From contig JBBDSV010000052.1 in NCBI GenBank assembly GCA_040904785.1, positions 1 to 36,781 on the forward strand: a stretch of 36,781 nt of DNA, written 5' to 3'. Source of the DNA: JBBDSV01 sp040904785 (GTDB lineage Bacteria; Actinomycetota; Nitriliruptoria; Nitriliruptorales; Nitriliruptoraceae). The notes under the pieces were generated by a model. It was not told where the DNA came from. It did no database searches and worked only from the letters and a program-made list of their open reading frames with translations. Shown piece by piece: positions 23,651-31,978 of this stretch (position 1 is its first letter; each line of letters begins with the position of its first letter). The translations under genes were made by a program, and so were the position numbers.

Positions 23651-25696
23651 TCAGTCGAGGATCTCCGGTCCGGGGGTGAACTCGGTCTCGTCGGGCTCGG
23701 CGAGACCGAAGAGGAATTCGAAGATCATGCGGGCGATCGGTGCCGCCGTCTGCGAGCCGCCGCCCCCCTCTTCGACGCTGACGACGATCACATAGCGCGG
23801 GTCGTCTGCCGGCGCGTACGCGGCAAACCAGGCGTAGGGCACCTTGGGCTTCTGCTCGGCGGTGCCGGTCTTGCCGGCCACCGGGATCTCGTCGAGCGGG
23901 AAGCCGGAGAACGCCCCGATGGCGGTGCCGCCGGGCGCGACGACGGCGACGAGCCCGTCCTGGATCGCGTTCAGCGTGGCCGCGTCTAGGCCGACGTCAC
24001 CGATGACCTCGCGGCCGAACGCCTCGACGATCTCCCCGTCGGGGGCGACGACGCGTTCGGCCAGCCGCGGGCGCAGCAGCACCCCGTCGTTGGCGATCGC
24101 CGTGTAGGCCATGGCGATCTGCAACGGGGTCGTTTCGATCTCGCCCTGACCGATCGACGTGTTGACCGCGTCCCCGCCACGCCACTTGTTGCCGTAGAGA
24201 CAGTTGTCCTCGAGCACCAGTTGGACGTAGGAGCCGGGTTCGGCCGCCTCGGCCTGATCGCACCAGCGGTCGCGCCGTTCGAGCCAGCGTTCCTGCTTGC
24301 TCAGCCGCGTGGGGATGTAGCCGGAAGCTTCGGCGGGCAGGTCAATCCCCAGCGGCGAACCGAGTCCGAATCGAGCGGCGACGTCGGCCAGCGACTCGTC
24401 GACGTTCGATTCGCTAATCAGCCCGTCGACGCCTGCCAGCTGGCGTTCCTCGGCCTGCCACTGGCGGTAGGCGAGCTCGTAGAAGTAGGTGTCGCAGGAG
24501 CGTTGCAGCGCCCGTGACAGCGCCATCGCCCCTTCGTTGACCGGGTTCCAGTTGCGGAACGTGTTGCCGCCGATGGTGAAGCTCGCCGGACAGGGCACCG
24601 ACGTCGTCGGAGTGGCGACCCCGGCTTCGATCGCCGCGGCGCCCGAGACGATCTTGAACACGCTGCCGGGCGGGTAGCGGCCCTGGATCGCCCGGTTGAC
24701 CATCGGCTGCGGCGCCGCGGGTGTGCGATACAGGTAGTCGGCGTACTCCTGCGACAGTCCGCCGATGAACGCCCGCGGGTCGTAGGTCGGGTTCGACGCC
24801 ATGGCGACGATGGAGCCGTCGGTCGCGTCGACGACGATCGCCGACCCGGCGGTCGACGGCAGATTGCGCCCGTCGGTGCGGACGATGTCGCGGCTGGCGA
24901 CCATGCCGTCGTGCAGCAGCCGTTCGACGGCCCGCTGGACCTCGACGTCGAGGCTGACGACGAGGTCGTTGCCGTGCACCGCGTCGACCTCACGGAGCAC
25001 GTCGAGCACCCGGTTTTGGGCGTTGACCTCCAGCAGCCGGCTTCCCTTGGTGCCGCGCAGCACTTCCTCGTAGGTCGCCTCGAGACCGGCGCGACCGATG
25101 AGGTCACCGCCGCGGTAGTCGGCGAACTCGGTGCCATCAAGTTCGGCCTCGGTGATCTGGTTCAAGTAGCCGACGACGTGTGCGGCGAGGTTGCCGTGCG
25201 GATAGTCGCGCACCGGCAGCGTCTCGGCGAGCACGCCCGGGAACAGTTCCTGGTGTTCGCGCACGGCGAAGACGATCTCGGGGGTGACGTCGATGGCGAT
25301 GGGCACAGCCCGGAACGGGCTGTAGCGGCGTGACGTCAGCCGCGTGATGACCTCGTCTTCGGTCAGGTCGAGCAGTTCGGCCAACCGGTCGATGACCCGT
25401 TCGGCTTCGTCGTGCAGCGGCACGCCGCCGTCGTCGAGCAGCGCCTGCCGGTCGGCACTGATCGCCAGCGCACCGCGGTTGGTGACCAGCCGCTCGCCGT
25501 CGGCCGAGATGATGTGGCCACGCGGCGCCTCGGTGAGCACGGTCTGCAGCCGGTTGGTGTCGGCCAGTTCGACGTAACGGTCGCCGGCGAGGACCTGCAG
25601 GAACCACAGCCGCGAGATCAGCGCGATGAACAGCGCGACGACGAGCACCGACAGGAACGTCAATCGAAGCAGCGAGGAACTCTCAGACGACGACAT
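23651..25696 (-). CDS. mrdA: Penicillin-binding protein 2 (elongation transpeptidase)
   Basis: A 681-residue class B PBP that crosslinks peptidoglycan in the elongasome. One N-terminal membrane segment (about 9-30) is followed by the dimerisation domain and the transpeptidase domain. The active-site Ser345 and Lys348 are in PPGSVFKIVSG, the second motif is Ser400-Cys-Asp, and KTGT is at 609-612. Insertion of residues around 465-505 with two Cys (RWCDQ and EDNCLYG) could form an extracytoplasmic disulfide. The ATG at 25696 has no strong ribosome-binding site. It stands 92 bases after mreD and 31 before rodA. Confidence 0.95.
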   Translation of the reverse strand: MSSSESSSLLRLTFLSVLVVALFIALISRLWFLQVLAGDRYVELADTNRLQTVLTEAPRGHIISADGERLVTNRGALAISADRQALLDDGGVPLHDEAERVIDRLAELLDLTEDEVITRLTSRRYSPFRAVPIAIDVTPEIVFAVREHQELFPGVLAETLPVRDYPHGNLAAHVVGYLNQITEAELDGTEFADYRGGDLIGRAGLEATYEEVLRGTKGSRLLEVNAQNRVLDVLREVDAVHGNDLVVSLDVEVQRAVERLLHDGMVASRDIVRTDGRNLPSTAGSAIVVDATDGSIVAMASNPTYDPRAFIGGLSQEYADYLYRTPAAPQPMVNRAIQGRYPPGSVFKIVSGAAAIEAGVATPTTSVPCPASFTIGGNTFRNWNPVNEGAMALSRALQRSCDTYFYELAYRQWQAEERQLAGVDGLISESNVDESLADVAARFGLGSPLGIDLPAEASGYIPTRLSKQERWLERRDRWCDQAEAAEPGSYVQLVLEDNCLYGNKWRGGDAVNTSIGQGEIETTPLQIAMAYTAIANDGVLLRPRLAERVVAPDGEIVEAFGREVIGDVGLDAATLNAIQDGLVAVVAPGGTAIGAFSGFPLDEIPVAGKTGTAEQKPKVPYAWFAAYAPADDPRYVIVVSVEEGGGGSQTAAPIARMIFEFLFGLAEPDETEFTPGPEILD

Positions 25697-25715
25697 GGAC
25701 GCTCAAGGATCACGG

Positions 25716-25734
25716 GTCGGCAACGTTGCCCGAC
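25716..25734. repeat. Palindrome between mreD and mrdA
   Basis: GGCAACGTTGCC at 25719-25730 is a perfect 12-base palindrome, and GTCGG/CCGAC (25716-25720 and 25730-25734) can form an alternative hairpin. It lies 20 bases before the mrdA start. It could be a binding site or RNA structure affecting mrdA translation; no evidence beyond symmetry. Confidence 0.35.
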
Positions 25735-25788
25735 GATACCAGCGGCACCGGCCGTGTCCCGGGCGCACTCCCTGTCCCTTCAACACGT

Positions 25789-26304
25789 TCAGGCCTCTTG
25801 GCTCGCCGAGGTGCGGGGGAAGCGCTCGAGCAGCGCGGCGACGGGTCGCAGCACCAGCGGGGCGATGAGCGCGTTGTAGACGGCGACACCGAACGCGGCT
25901 TCGACGAGCGTGCGTGCGCCGAACCGGTCGTCGCCGAGCAGCATCGCCAGCGTCCCGTATGCGGCGGTCGCCGCACCGCCGGTGACCAGCGCGACGGCAA
26001 GTGGCGCCGACACTGACGACGGCGAGAGATAGGGCCGCAGCGCACCGACGACGTAGCCGACCACAGTGAGCACCAGTGTCGCGATGCCCAGCGGGGCGAC
26101 GAGCACCAGCAGGTCGGTGAGCAGTCCCGCGGCGAATCCGACCCGCATCGCCGGAAACGGCCCGTCGGCGAGCGCGACGGCGACGACGACGAGCAGCAGC
26201 ACGTCGGGGCGGAACCAGGCGGTCGGCAGCAGCGGGAACAGCACCGTCTGGGTGACGAGGGCGACGAGCAGCACCGCGGCGAGTGCGACGATCCGGGCGA
26301 TCAC
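25789..26304 (-). CDS. mreD: Rod shape-determining protein MreD
   Basis: A 171-residue integral membrane protein with about five to six hydrophobic segments. MreD proteins are poorly conserved, but FPLLPTAWFRPDVLLLVVVAVAL with its RPD motif, the following GFAAGLLTDLLVLVAPLG and the position between mreC and mrdA identify it. It is a partner in the MreBCD-PBP2-RodA machinery of side-wall growth. The GTG start overlaps the mreC stop as GTGA. Confidence 0.88.
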   Translation of the reverse strand: MIARIVALAAVLLVALVTQTVLFPLLPTAWFRPDVLLLVVVAVALADGPFPAMRVGFAAGLLTDLLVLVAPLGIATLVLTVVGYVVGALRPYLSPSSVSAPLAVALVTGGAATAAYGTLAMLLGDDRFGARTLVEAAFGVAVYNALIAPLVLRPVAALLERFPRTSASQEA

Positions 26305-27299
26305 GGTGCCGGGTCCGTCGTCTCGCCCCCGTCATCTGCGTCGGTCTCGTCATCTGGCAGGGCGTCGAGACCGTCGGGGACCTCTCCCGTCGCGTCGTCG
26401 TCGGACGGATCACGGAAGCGGTCCACGTCGGGCGCATCGAAGTCAACGTCGGGCGTTCCCGTCAGCGGCGGCACGACGGCGATGGGTGTGCCAACGACGA
26501 CGAGCACGTGGTGCACCCGGGTGAAGTCGACGTAGGGCAGGATCGTGGCTTCACGGGTCAGCCGGGAGTCCGGATCGCCGGCGTCGGCGACGACCCCGAG
26601 CGGGATGCCGGCGGGAAACACCCCGCCCTGATACGCCGAGGTGACGATCTCGTCGCCCGGCTCGACGTCGGCCTGCGGGTCGAGCAGCCGCATCACCATC
26701 GGTTCGCTGCCGCGGCCCTCGACCAGGCCGGTCTCGCCCGTGCGCGCGGCCCGGGCGGCGGCGAAGAAGTTGGGGTCGATCGCCAGCAGCACCCGCGACG
26801 AGGTGGCGGTGACCTGCACGACCCGGCCGACGAGCCCACTTGCTCCGATGACCGCCATGTCGCGTTCGACGCCGTCGTCGACGCCGGCGTCGATGGTCAC
26901 CGTCCACTCGAATGTCGAGGGTGCCAGCGAGACGACGCGGGCGGCGACGGTGTCGAAGTCGTTGCGTTCGGCCATGTCGAGCAGCCGGCGCAGCTCGCGG
27001 TTCTCCCGTTCGAGGTCGGCGACGACGTTGCGCCGTTCGGACAGCGCCTCGACCTGCCGGCGCAGCACCTCGTTCTCGGCACGGATGCCGAACAGTTCCC
27101 GCACCGACGAGGCGGCGACACCGAACGGACGGATGAGCACACCGAAGCCGTCCTGGACCGGCTGCAGCACCGCGGTGGCGACACCGCGAGTGCCGTGCAG
27201 CAGTCCGGAGTCACCGGAGCGGACGTCGATGGTGATGAGGATCAGCGCGACGAGGGTCAGTACGGCGAGCAGCACCCGTGCCCGTCGACGCTGATACAC
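26301..27299 (-). CDS. mreC: Rod shape-determining protein MreC
   Basis: A 332-residue bitopic protein: a short basic cytoplasmic N-terminus, one membrane helix (about 8-25), a coiled coil (about 74-112) and the beta-rich extracytoplasmic MreC domain to about 275, with GASGLVGRVVQV and SAYQGGVFPAGIPLG as recognisable stretches. MreC links MreB to PBP2 and RodA. A very acidic tail of about 50 residues (DPSDDDATGEVPDGLDALPD among others) follows and would lie outside the membrane. The GTG at 27299 has AGGAGG eight bases upstream; mreB ends 27 bases earlier on the transcript. Confidence 0.94.
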   Translation of the reverse strand: MYQRRRARVLLAVLTLVALILITIDVRSGDSGLLHGTRGVATAVLQPVQDGFGVLIRPFGVAASSVRELFGIRAENEVLRRQVEALSERRNVVADLERENRELRRLLDMAERNDFDTVAARVVSLAPSTFEWTVTIDAGVDDGVERDMAVIGASGLVGRVVQVTATSSRVLLAIDPNFFAAARAARTGETGLVEGRGSEPMVMRLLDPQADVEPGDEIVTSAYQGGVFPAGIPLGVVADAGDPDSRLTREATILPYVDFTRVHHVLVVVGTPIAVVPPLTGTPDVDFDAPDVDRFRDPSDDDATGEVPDGLDALPDDETDADDGGETTDPAP

Positions 27300-27326
27300 G
27301 CGGAGGCCCTCCTGGCTCGACCGCGG

Positions 27327-28373
27327 TCAGTGGTGACGGGACGAGGAGATCAGCAGTTTCTTGAGCGCCTCGAACTCTTCGAGGCACTTGCCGGAACCGA
27401 TGGCGACCGACGACAGCGGGTTGTCGGTGACGTGGATCGGGATGCCCGTCTCGTGCTTGAGTCGTTCGTCGAGCCCGCGGAGCAGCGCGCCACCGCCGGC
27501 CAAAACGATGCCCTTGTCCATGATGTCTGCGGCCAGCTCCGGCGGGGTCTTGTCGAGCGTGTTCTTGACCGCGTCGACGATCGCGTTGACCGGTTCTTCC
27601 ATCGCCTTGCGGACCTCGTCGGCCGACAGGATGATCGTCTTCGGCAGTCCGGTGACGAGGTCGCGCCCGCGGATTTCGGCGTGCGGTTCGTCGGGAAGCG
27701 GAAAGGCGCTGCCGACGGCGAGCTTGATCTCCTCGGCGGTGCGTTCGCCGAGCATCAGCGAGTATTCCTTCTTGACGTAGGCGATGATCGCCTCGTCGAG
27801 TTCGTCGCCGCCGATGCGGATCGACTGGGAGGTGACGATGCCGCCGAGCGAGATGACGGCGACCTCGGTGGTGCCACCACCGATGTCGACGACCATGTTT
27901 CCGGCGGGCTCGTGGATCGGCAGGTTGGAGCCGATCGCGGCCGCCATCGGCTCTTCGATGATGTAGGCGGCACGCGCGCCGGCCTGGATGGTGGCTTCCT
28001 CGACGGCGCGCTGTTCGACACCGGTGATCCCGGACGGGACACACACCACGACCCGCGGTTTGGCGAGGAAGCGGCGTTTGTGGACGCGCTGGATGAAGTA
28101 GCGCAGCATCTTCTCGGTGACGTCGAAGTCGGCGATGACACCGTCCTTCAAGGGCCGCACGGCGATGATGTGGCCGGGGGTGCGGCCGATCATCCGCTTG
28201 GCTTCGGCGCCGACGGCGAGCACGGCCCCGTTGCGGGTGTTGATCGCTACGACCGACGGCTCGTTGAGCACGATGCCGCGGCCGCGCACATAGACGAGCG
28301 TGTTGGCCGTGCCGAGGTCGACCGCCATGTCGCGGCCGAGAAACTGGAACGTGTTGCCGAAGTTTGCCGCCAC
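27327..28373 (-). CDS. mreB: Actin-like rod shape protein MreB
   Basis: MreB of 348 residues from the chosen start. It polymerises on the inner face of the membrane and directs elongation. DMAVDLGTANTLVYVRGRG (phosphate 1), DIGGGTTEVAVISLGG (phosphate 2) and GIVLAGGGALLRGL (adenosine motif) are intact. The start is uncertain. GTG 28373 gives a family-like length and has AGG about seven bases upstream; GTG 28415 would add 14 residues without a ribosome-binding site. It is first of mreB-mreC-mreD-mrdA-rodA. The 247-base gap to the divergent EAL gene must hold the promoter, but I could not pick one with confidence. Confidence 0.95.
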   Translation of the reverse strand: MAANFGNTFQFLGRDMAVDLGTANTLVYVRGRGIVLNEPSVVAINTRNGAVLAVGAEAKRMIGRTPGHIIAVRPLKDGVIADFDVTEKMLRYFIQRVHKRRFLAKPRVVVCVPSGITGVEQRAVEEATIQAGARAAYIIEEPMAAAIGSNLPIHEPAGNMVVDIGGGTTEVAVISLGGIVTSQSIRIGGDELDEAIIAYVKKEYSLMLGERTAEEIKLAVGSAFPLPDEPHAEIRGRDLVTGLPKTIILSADEVRKAMEEPVNAIVDAVKNTLDKTPPELAADIMDKGIVLAGGGALLRGLDERLKHETGIPIHVTDNPLSSVAIGSGKCLEEFEALKKLLISSSRHH

Positions 28374-28620
28374 GGGTGCGCCTGTGCTGTCGAGATGGAG
28401 AATGTCCGCCCGCACCGATCACGATCATGCGTCGATCCGACGGCACCGAAGTGGCGCGTCGAGGGCGTTTCAGATGCTAACACCGACCTCCGGTGGATGT
28501 GGGCCACACAACCGCCTGGGACGGTGGCCGTTCGATAGAGTTTGCCGACGCTCTACGACTGGCGTGTCGCTGGTGGCGGCACGACGATCGTGGCGCGCCA
28601 CTCGTGGGAAATGACGTGAC

Positions 28621-31026
28621 GTGACCCATCTCGAGGCACACGAGACGGTGACGTCCTACACCACCGCCGAGACGCTGCTCGGTCGGTGGCGGACGCACCA
28701 GCGCGGTCCGCTGCCCGACGCCGTCGCCGAACTGGCCGGGGCCCTGACCGACGAGCGCGTCTACGTCGCCTACCAGCCGATCGTGCGCCTGTCGGACGGC
28801 CAGGTCGCCGCCGTCGAGGCGCTGATCCGCCTCGACGACCCCGCCAACGACGAGTTGTCCACCCCGCTCAAGCTGATCGCGGTGGCCGAGGAACACGGGC
28901 TTATCGAGGTCGTCGGCCGCTACGTCATGGAGCGCACCTGCCGGCAGCTTGCCGCATGGCGCACGGCGTTGCCGGACCTGCAGGCACACGTCAACGTCTC
29001 CCCCACCGAGCTGCGCGATGCGCGTTACGTCGAGGAGATCGCTGGACTGTTGGCGACGAGCGCGCTGCCGCCGGACGCGCTGGTGGTCGAGGTCACCGAG
29101 TCGGCGGCCCTCGACCGCGAGTCGAACGCCAAGAGCGTGCTCGTCGGGCTCGCCAACACTGGCATCGTCATCGCTCTCGACGATTTCGGCACCGGCTTCG
29201 CCTCGCTCGATTTGCTGGCCGATACGCCGGCGAGAATCGTCAAGCTCGACCGCTCGTTCGTGGCCGCGCTCGGCGAGACCGAGACGGCCAACCGCAGCCG
29301 CGCGGTGATCATGCAGGCGGCGATCGGCATGGCCCGGTCGCTCGGTCTGCAGCTCGTCGGCGAAGGCGTCGAGGAGATCGGCCAGGCCCGTGCGCTGCTC
29401 AGCTGGGGCTGCGACTTCGGCCAGGGCTTCCTCTATGGCCGTCCCACGCGTCCCGAGGTGATCGACCCGGCCGCATGGCATGTGCTGCCCAAGCAGACCA
29501 CGGCGCTGCTGCTGGGTGCCGACACCCTGACACCCGAAGCCGTCGACGTCGGCATCAGCCTCGCCGGGGTGCTGTCGGCCACCGATCCCGACGGCGGGGA
29601 TGTCCGGGCCGCAGCGATCTCGGCCGCGTCGACGATCTCTGCAGTGCTCGGTGCATCGCGGGAACGGGCCGACACCGCCGGGATGCTGGCATCGATCGTC
29701 GACCTCGACGTCAAACTCGAGCGGTTCGGCATCGACCTGCGCACGCTGCGCCCCTCCCTTGCCGAACTGCGCACCCGGTTGTCGATCACCCCGGTGATCG
29801 GTCGCAACACGAGCGCGGGCGCGATCGCGAGAACCGCGTGGGCGCTTGCCCAGTCTCGGGCCCGCGGCGACGCGGCACCCGATCCGGCGCTGCTGGCCGC
29901 TCACCCGGACCCGGATGTGGACCGCGAGTTGCACACACGCGTCGAAGAGTGGTGGCACAACACCGCACACGTCCCGTCGGTGCGCAATGTGCTGCTGACC
30001 CTCGAGGAGCGTCTGCGGTCGCGCGGGGACGCCAACGAACGGCTGCGGTCGCTGGTCGGCCTGGCGCGGGCCATCGGTTCCGACGGTGACCTGCTCGACG
30101 TGCTGGAGGTCACCGCCGGCGAAGCGATACACGCGGTCCGAGCGGCCTCACTGTCGATCGTGCAGCTGCATGATGACGGCCGGACGTTTCAGGTGCTCGT
30201 CAACGTCGGCGATCTCGCCGACTGGGAGAAGCCGCGTCCCGCCGACGAGATCTACACGCCCGACGACCTGCCGGTCAGCACGACGAACCTGCTGAACCGG
30301 TCGATGCACATCGAGGTGCTCGGCCACCCGGAGGGCAACCAAGCCGATCAGGATCTGCTGCGTTCGCTCGGCAAGGATTCGGCCGCCTATGTGCCGCTGT
30401 TCATCGACGGCGACTTGTGGGGGGCGATGTTCGTGTCGACGGCACCGGGAACCCCGGTGTTCACGCTCGCCGACGGGCCATTCTTGAGCGCCGTCGCGAG
30501 CTTCGTCAGCGTGGCGATCGGCCGGGCCGAACAGGTCGGACGGCTGCGCCGCGAGGTGCTGCAGGACGCGCTCACCGACCTGCCGAACCGTCGGTACCTC
30601 GAAGAGGCCTTCGTCGACGACACGCTGCTCGCGACCGCGACGTCACCGGTGTGCTTCGCCGTGCTGCATGTGCACGGCGTGCGCCTACTCAATGACACCC
30701 TCGGCTACGCCGCCGGCGACGCCGAGCTTCTCCGCACTGCCGACCTGCTGCGGCCGCTGGGTGCCGACGCCTCGACGATGCTGGCCGGTCGGCTGTCGGG
30801 GTCCGACTTCTACATCGTCGCCCGACGGACCCGCGAAGAGCTTCGCGTCGTCCTCGAGGAGCTCGCTGTTGCGTATGCGGCCGACGCGCCGGAGCTCGCC
30901 GCCCTGTACATCGGCGGGTGCGAACTGGTCGAACCGACCGAGCTCGTCAGCGCGATCGACTGCGCCATCGCCGCGTCAACTGTGGCGCGTGACCGCGGTG
31001 TCGCCATCGTCGACGATTCCGACTGA
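28621..31026 (+). CDS. EAL-GAF-degenerate GGDEF cyclic-di-GMP protein
   Basis: An 801-residue cytoplasmic protein. The EAL phosphodiesterase domain (about 35-285) keeps the residues for c-di-GMP hydrolysis: EAL at 66-68, Asn125, Glu157, DDFGTG with Asp187 and Asp188, Lys208, and GEGVEE with Glu248. A helical region follows, then a GAF-like domain (about 475-640) and a GGDEF domain whose active-site motif is SGSDF (726-730), so diguanylate cyclase activity is unlikely and it may serve as a sensor of GTP or a dimer part. No membrane helices are seen. The GTG at 28621 has only a weak upstream purine stretch. It diverges from mreB and converges on radC with a three-base gap. Confidence 0.9.
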   Translation: MTHLEAHETVTSYTTAETLLGRWRTHQRGPLPDAVAELAGALTDERVYVAYQPIVRLSDGQVAAVEALIRLDDPANDELSTPLKLIAVAEEHGLIEVVGRYVMERTCRQLAAWRTALPDLQAHVNVSPTELRDARYVEEIAGLLATSALPPDALVVEVTESAALDRESNAKSVLVGLANTGIVIALDDFGTGFASLDLLADTPARIVKLDRSFVAALGETETANRSRAVIMQAAIGMARSLGLQLVGEGVEEIGQARALLSWGCDFGQGFLYGRPTRPEVIDPAAWHVLPKQTTALLLGADTLTPEAVDVGISLAGVLSATDPDGGDVRAAAISAASTISAVLGASRERADTAGMLASIVDLDVKLERFGIDLRTLRPSLAELRTRLSITPVIGRNTSAGAIARTAWALAQSRARGDAAPDPALLAAHPDPDVDRELHTRVEEWWHNTAHVPSVRNVLLTLEERLRSRGDANERLRSLVGLARAIGSDGDLLDVLEVTAGEAIHAVRAASLSIVQLHDDGRTFQVLVNVGDLADWEKPRPADEIYTPDDLPVSTTNLLNRSMHIEVLGHPEGNQADQDLLRSLGKDSAAYVPLFIDGDLWGAMFVSTAPGTPVFTLADGPFLSAVASFVSVAIGRAEQVGRLRREVLQDALTDLPNRRYLEEAFVDDTLLATATSPVCFAVLHVHGVRLLNDTLGYAAGDAELLRTADLLRPLGADASTMLAGRLSGSDFYIVARRTREELRVVLEELAVAYAADAPELAALYIGGCELVEPTELVSAIDCAIAASTVARDRGVAIVDDSD

Positions 31027-31029
31027 TGC

Positions 31030-31578
31030 CTACGCCCGACTGTCGAGTTCGCCGCGGCGCGCCAGGCTCACCCAATCGCCACCGCCGACGACGAGATGGT
31101 CGAGGACGTCGATGCCGATGATCCGACCGGCGTCGACGAGCCGGCGGGTCACCGCGAGATCGTCGGCCGACGGGCTCGGATCGCCCGACGGATGATTGTG
31201 GGCGAGCACGATCGCCGCGCCGTTGCGCATCAACGCGTCGCGGAAGACCTCACGGGGCGCCATGAACGTGTGGTCGAGCGATCCGGCACTGATTTGGGCG
31301 ACGGCGAGCAGCCGGTGCTTGGTATCAAGCACCGCGACGACACAGTGTTCCCGGTCGGCGTCGGCGACTGCCGCGACGAGCACTTCGGCAGCGGCGTCCG
31401 GCGAGGTGATCTCGACACGCTCGGTGTCGGGGCGCAGCAGCGTCGTCGCGCAGGTGCTGCACCGGGCGGCCAGCCGCGCCGTGCCGGCCGGTCGACCGTG
31501 ACGCCAGCGATCGGCCGACCGCATCCCGTCGGCGCGCGCGGACATGACTGGCCGCCGTGTCGCCGTGTCCTCGCCCAT
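31030..31578 (-). CDS. Short RadC-type JAB/MPN domain protein
   Basis: A 182-residue protein with the RadC C-terminal JAMM-like domain. The metal-binding signature HNHPSGDPSPSADD (His127, His129, Asp140) and the following RRLVDAGRIIGIDVLDHLVVG are typical. The helix-hairpin-helix part that fills the N-terminus of ordinary RadC (about 220 residues in all) is missing and replaced by an Arg/Ala-rich stretch with CSTC at 40-43. The biochemical role of RadC is unsettled despite its old link to DNA repair; such proteins often ride on mobile regions. ATG 31578 has AAGG six bases upstream. It is downstream of the RelA/SpoT pair on the same strand. Confidence 0.85.
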   Translation of the reverse strand: MGEDTATRRPVMSARADGMRSADRWRHGRPAGTARLAARCSTCATTLLRPDTERVEITSPDAAAEVLVAAVADADREHCVVAVLDTKHRLLAVAQISAGSLDHTFMAPREVFRDALMRNGAAIVLAHNHPSGDPSPSADDLAVTRRLVDAGRIIGIDVLDHLVVGGGDWVSLARRGELDSRA

Positions 31579-31679
31579 CCCCCGCCTTGGTTCGTCGGGC
31601 GGGATGATGCCGCACGACCCGACGATCGCGTCGATGGCGCTCGGCGTGGCTGTGGAGAATCTGAATGCGATCGGGAACA

Positions 31680-31697
31680 GGCGCAGGCGTTTGCGCC
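31680..31697 (-). terminator. Hairpin after the RelA/SpoT gene pair
   Basis: GGCGCA (31680-31685) and TGCGCC (31692-31697) form a six-pair stem with a six-base loop, starting six bases after the stop codon of the 90-residue gene on the minus strand. No T-run follows. It may end or stabilise the transcript of the pair before radC. Confidence 0.3.
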
Positions 31698-31703
31698 ATC
31701 GCG

Positions 31704-31976
31704 CTATGGGATGGGCTCGAGATATTGCGCGACGCGGCTGCTGAACGCCGTCGGGCCATTCTCCGGAAAGTAGTTCGGGTGCGTCCGCTGCAGGGTTTCG
31801 ATGGAGTCCGATCCGAGGAGCACGACTTCGATCCGAGGTTGCCCCTCGTACTCACGCTCAGCGGCCGAATAGGCCTCGATTGCTTCGGGCGCCTGGAGAA
31901 ACGTGCGGATCTCGCCGACAAGTTGCCGACGGTCGTGATCGAAGACCACGAGGAAGTGGAGGAGATGTTCGGCCAT
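31704..31976 (-). CDS. 90-residue unknown protein coupled to the RelA/SpoT synthetase
   Basis: A 90-residue protein starting MAEHLLHFLVVFDHD, with an acidic middle and a stretch IEVVLLGSDSIETLQRTHPNYF that looks like the conserved core of a small alpha/beta domain. No named family is recognised. The ATG at 31976 is chosen because AGGA lies seven bases upstream; a GTG at 31982 overlapping the previous stop is too close to that site. It begins two bases after the synthetase stop, so the two proteins are probably made together. By position it could be a regulator, antitoxin or accessory of the synthetase; this is inference. Confidence 0.7.
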   Translation of the reverse strand: MAEHLLHFLVVFDHDRRQLVGEIRTFLQAPEAIEAYSAAEREYEGQPRIEVVLLGSDSIETLQRTHPNYFPENGPTAFSSRVAQYLEPIP

Positions 31977-31978
31977 GC

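Noticed and set aside
26283..28538. Plus-strand open frame of about 750 codons antisense to mreC and mreB
   Set aside because: It mirrors conserved mre genes and has unnatural composition.
28477..30132. Minus-strand open frame of about 550 codons opposite the EAL protein
   Set aside because: The plus strand encodes an EAL domain with all catalytic residues; the minus frame is low-complexity.
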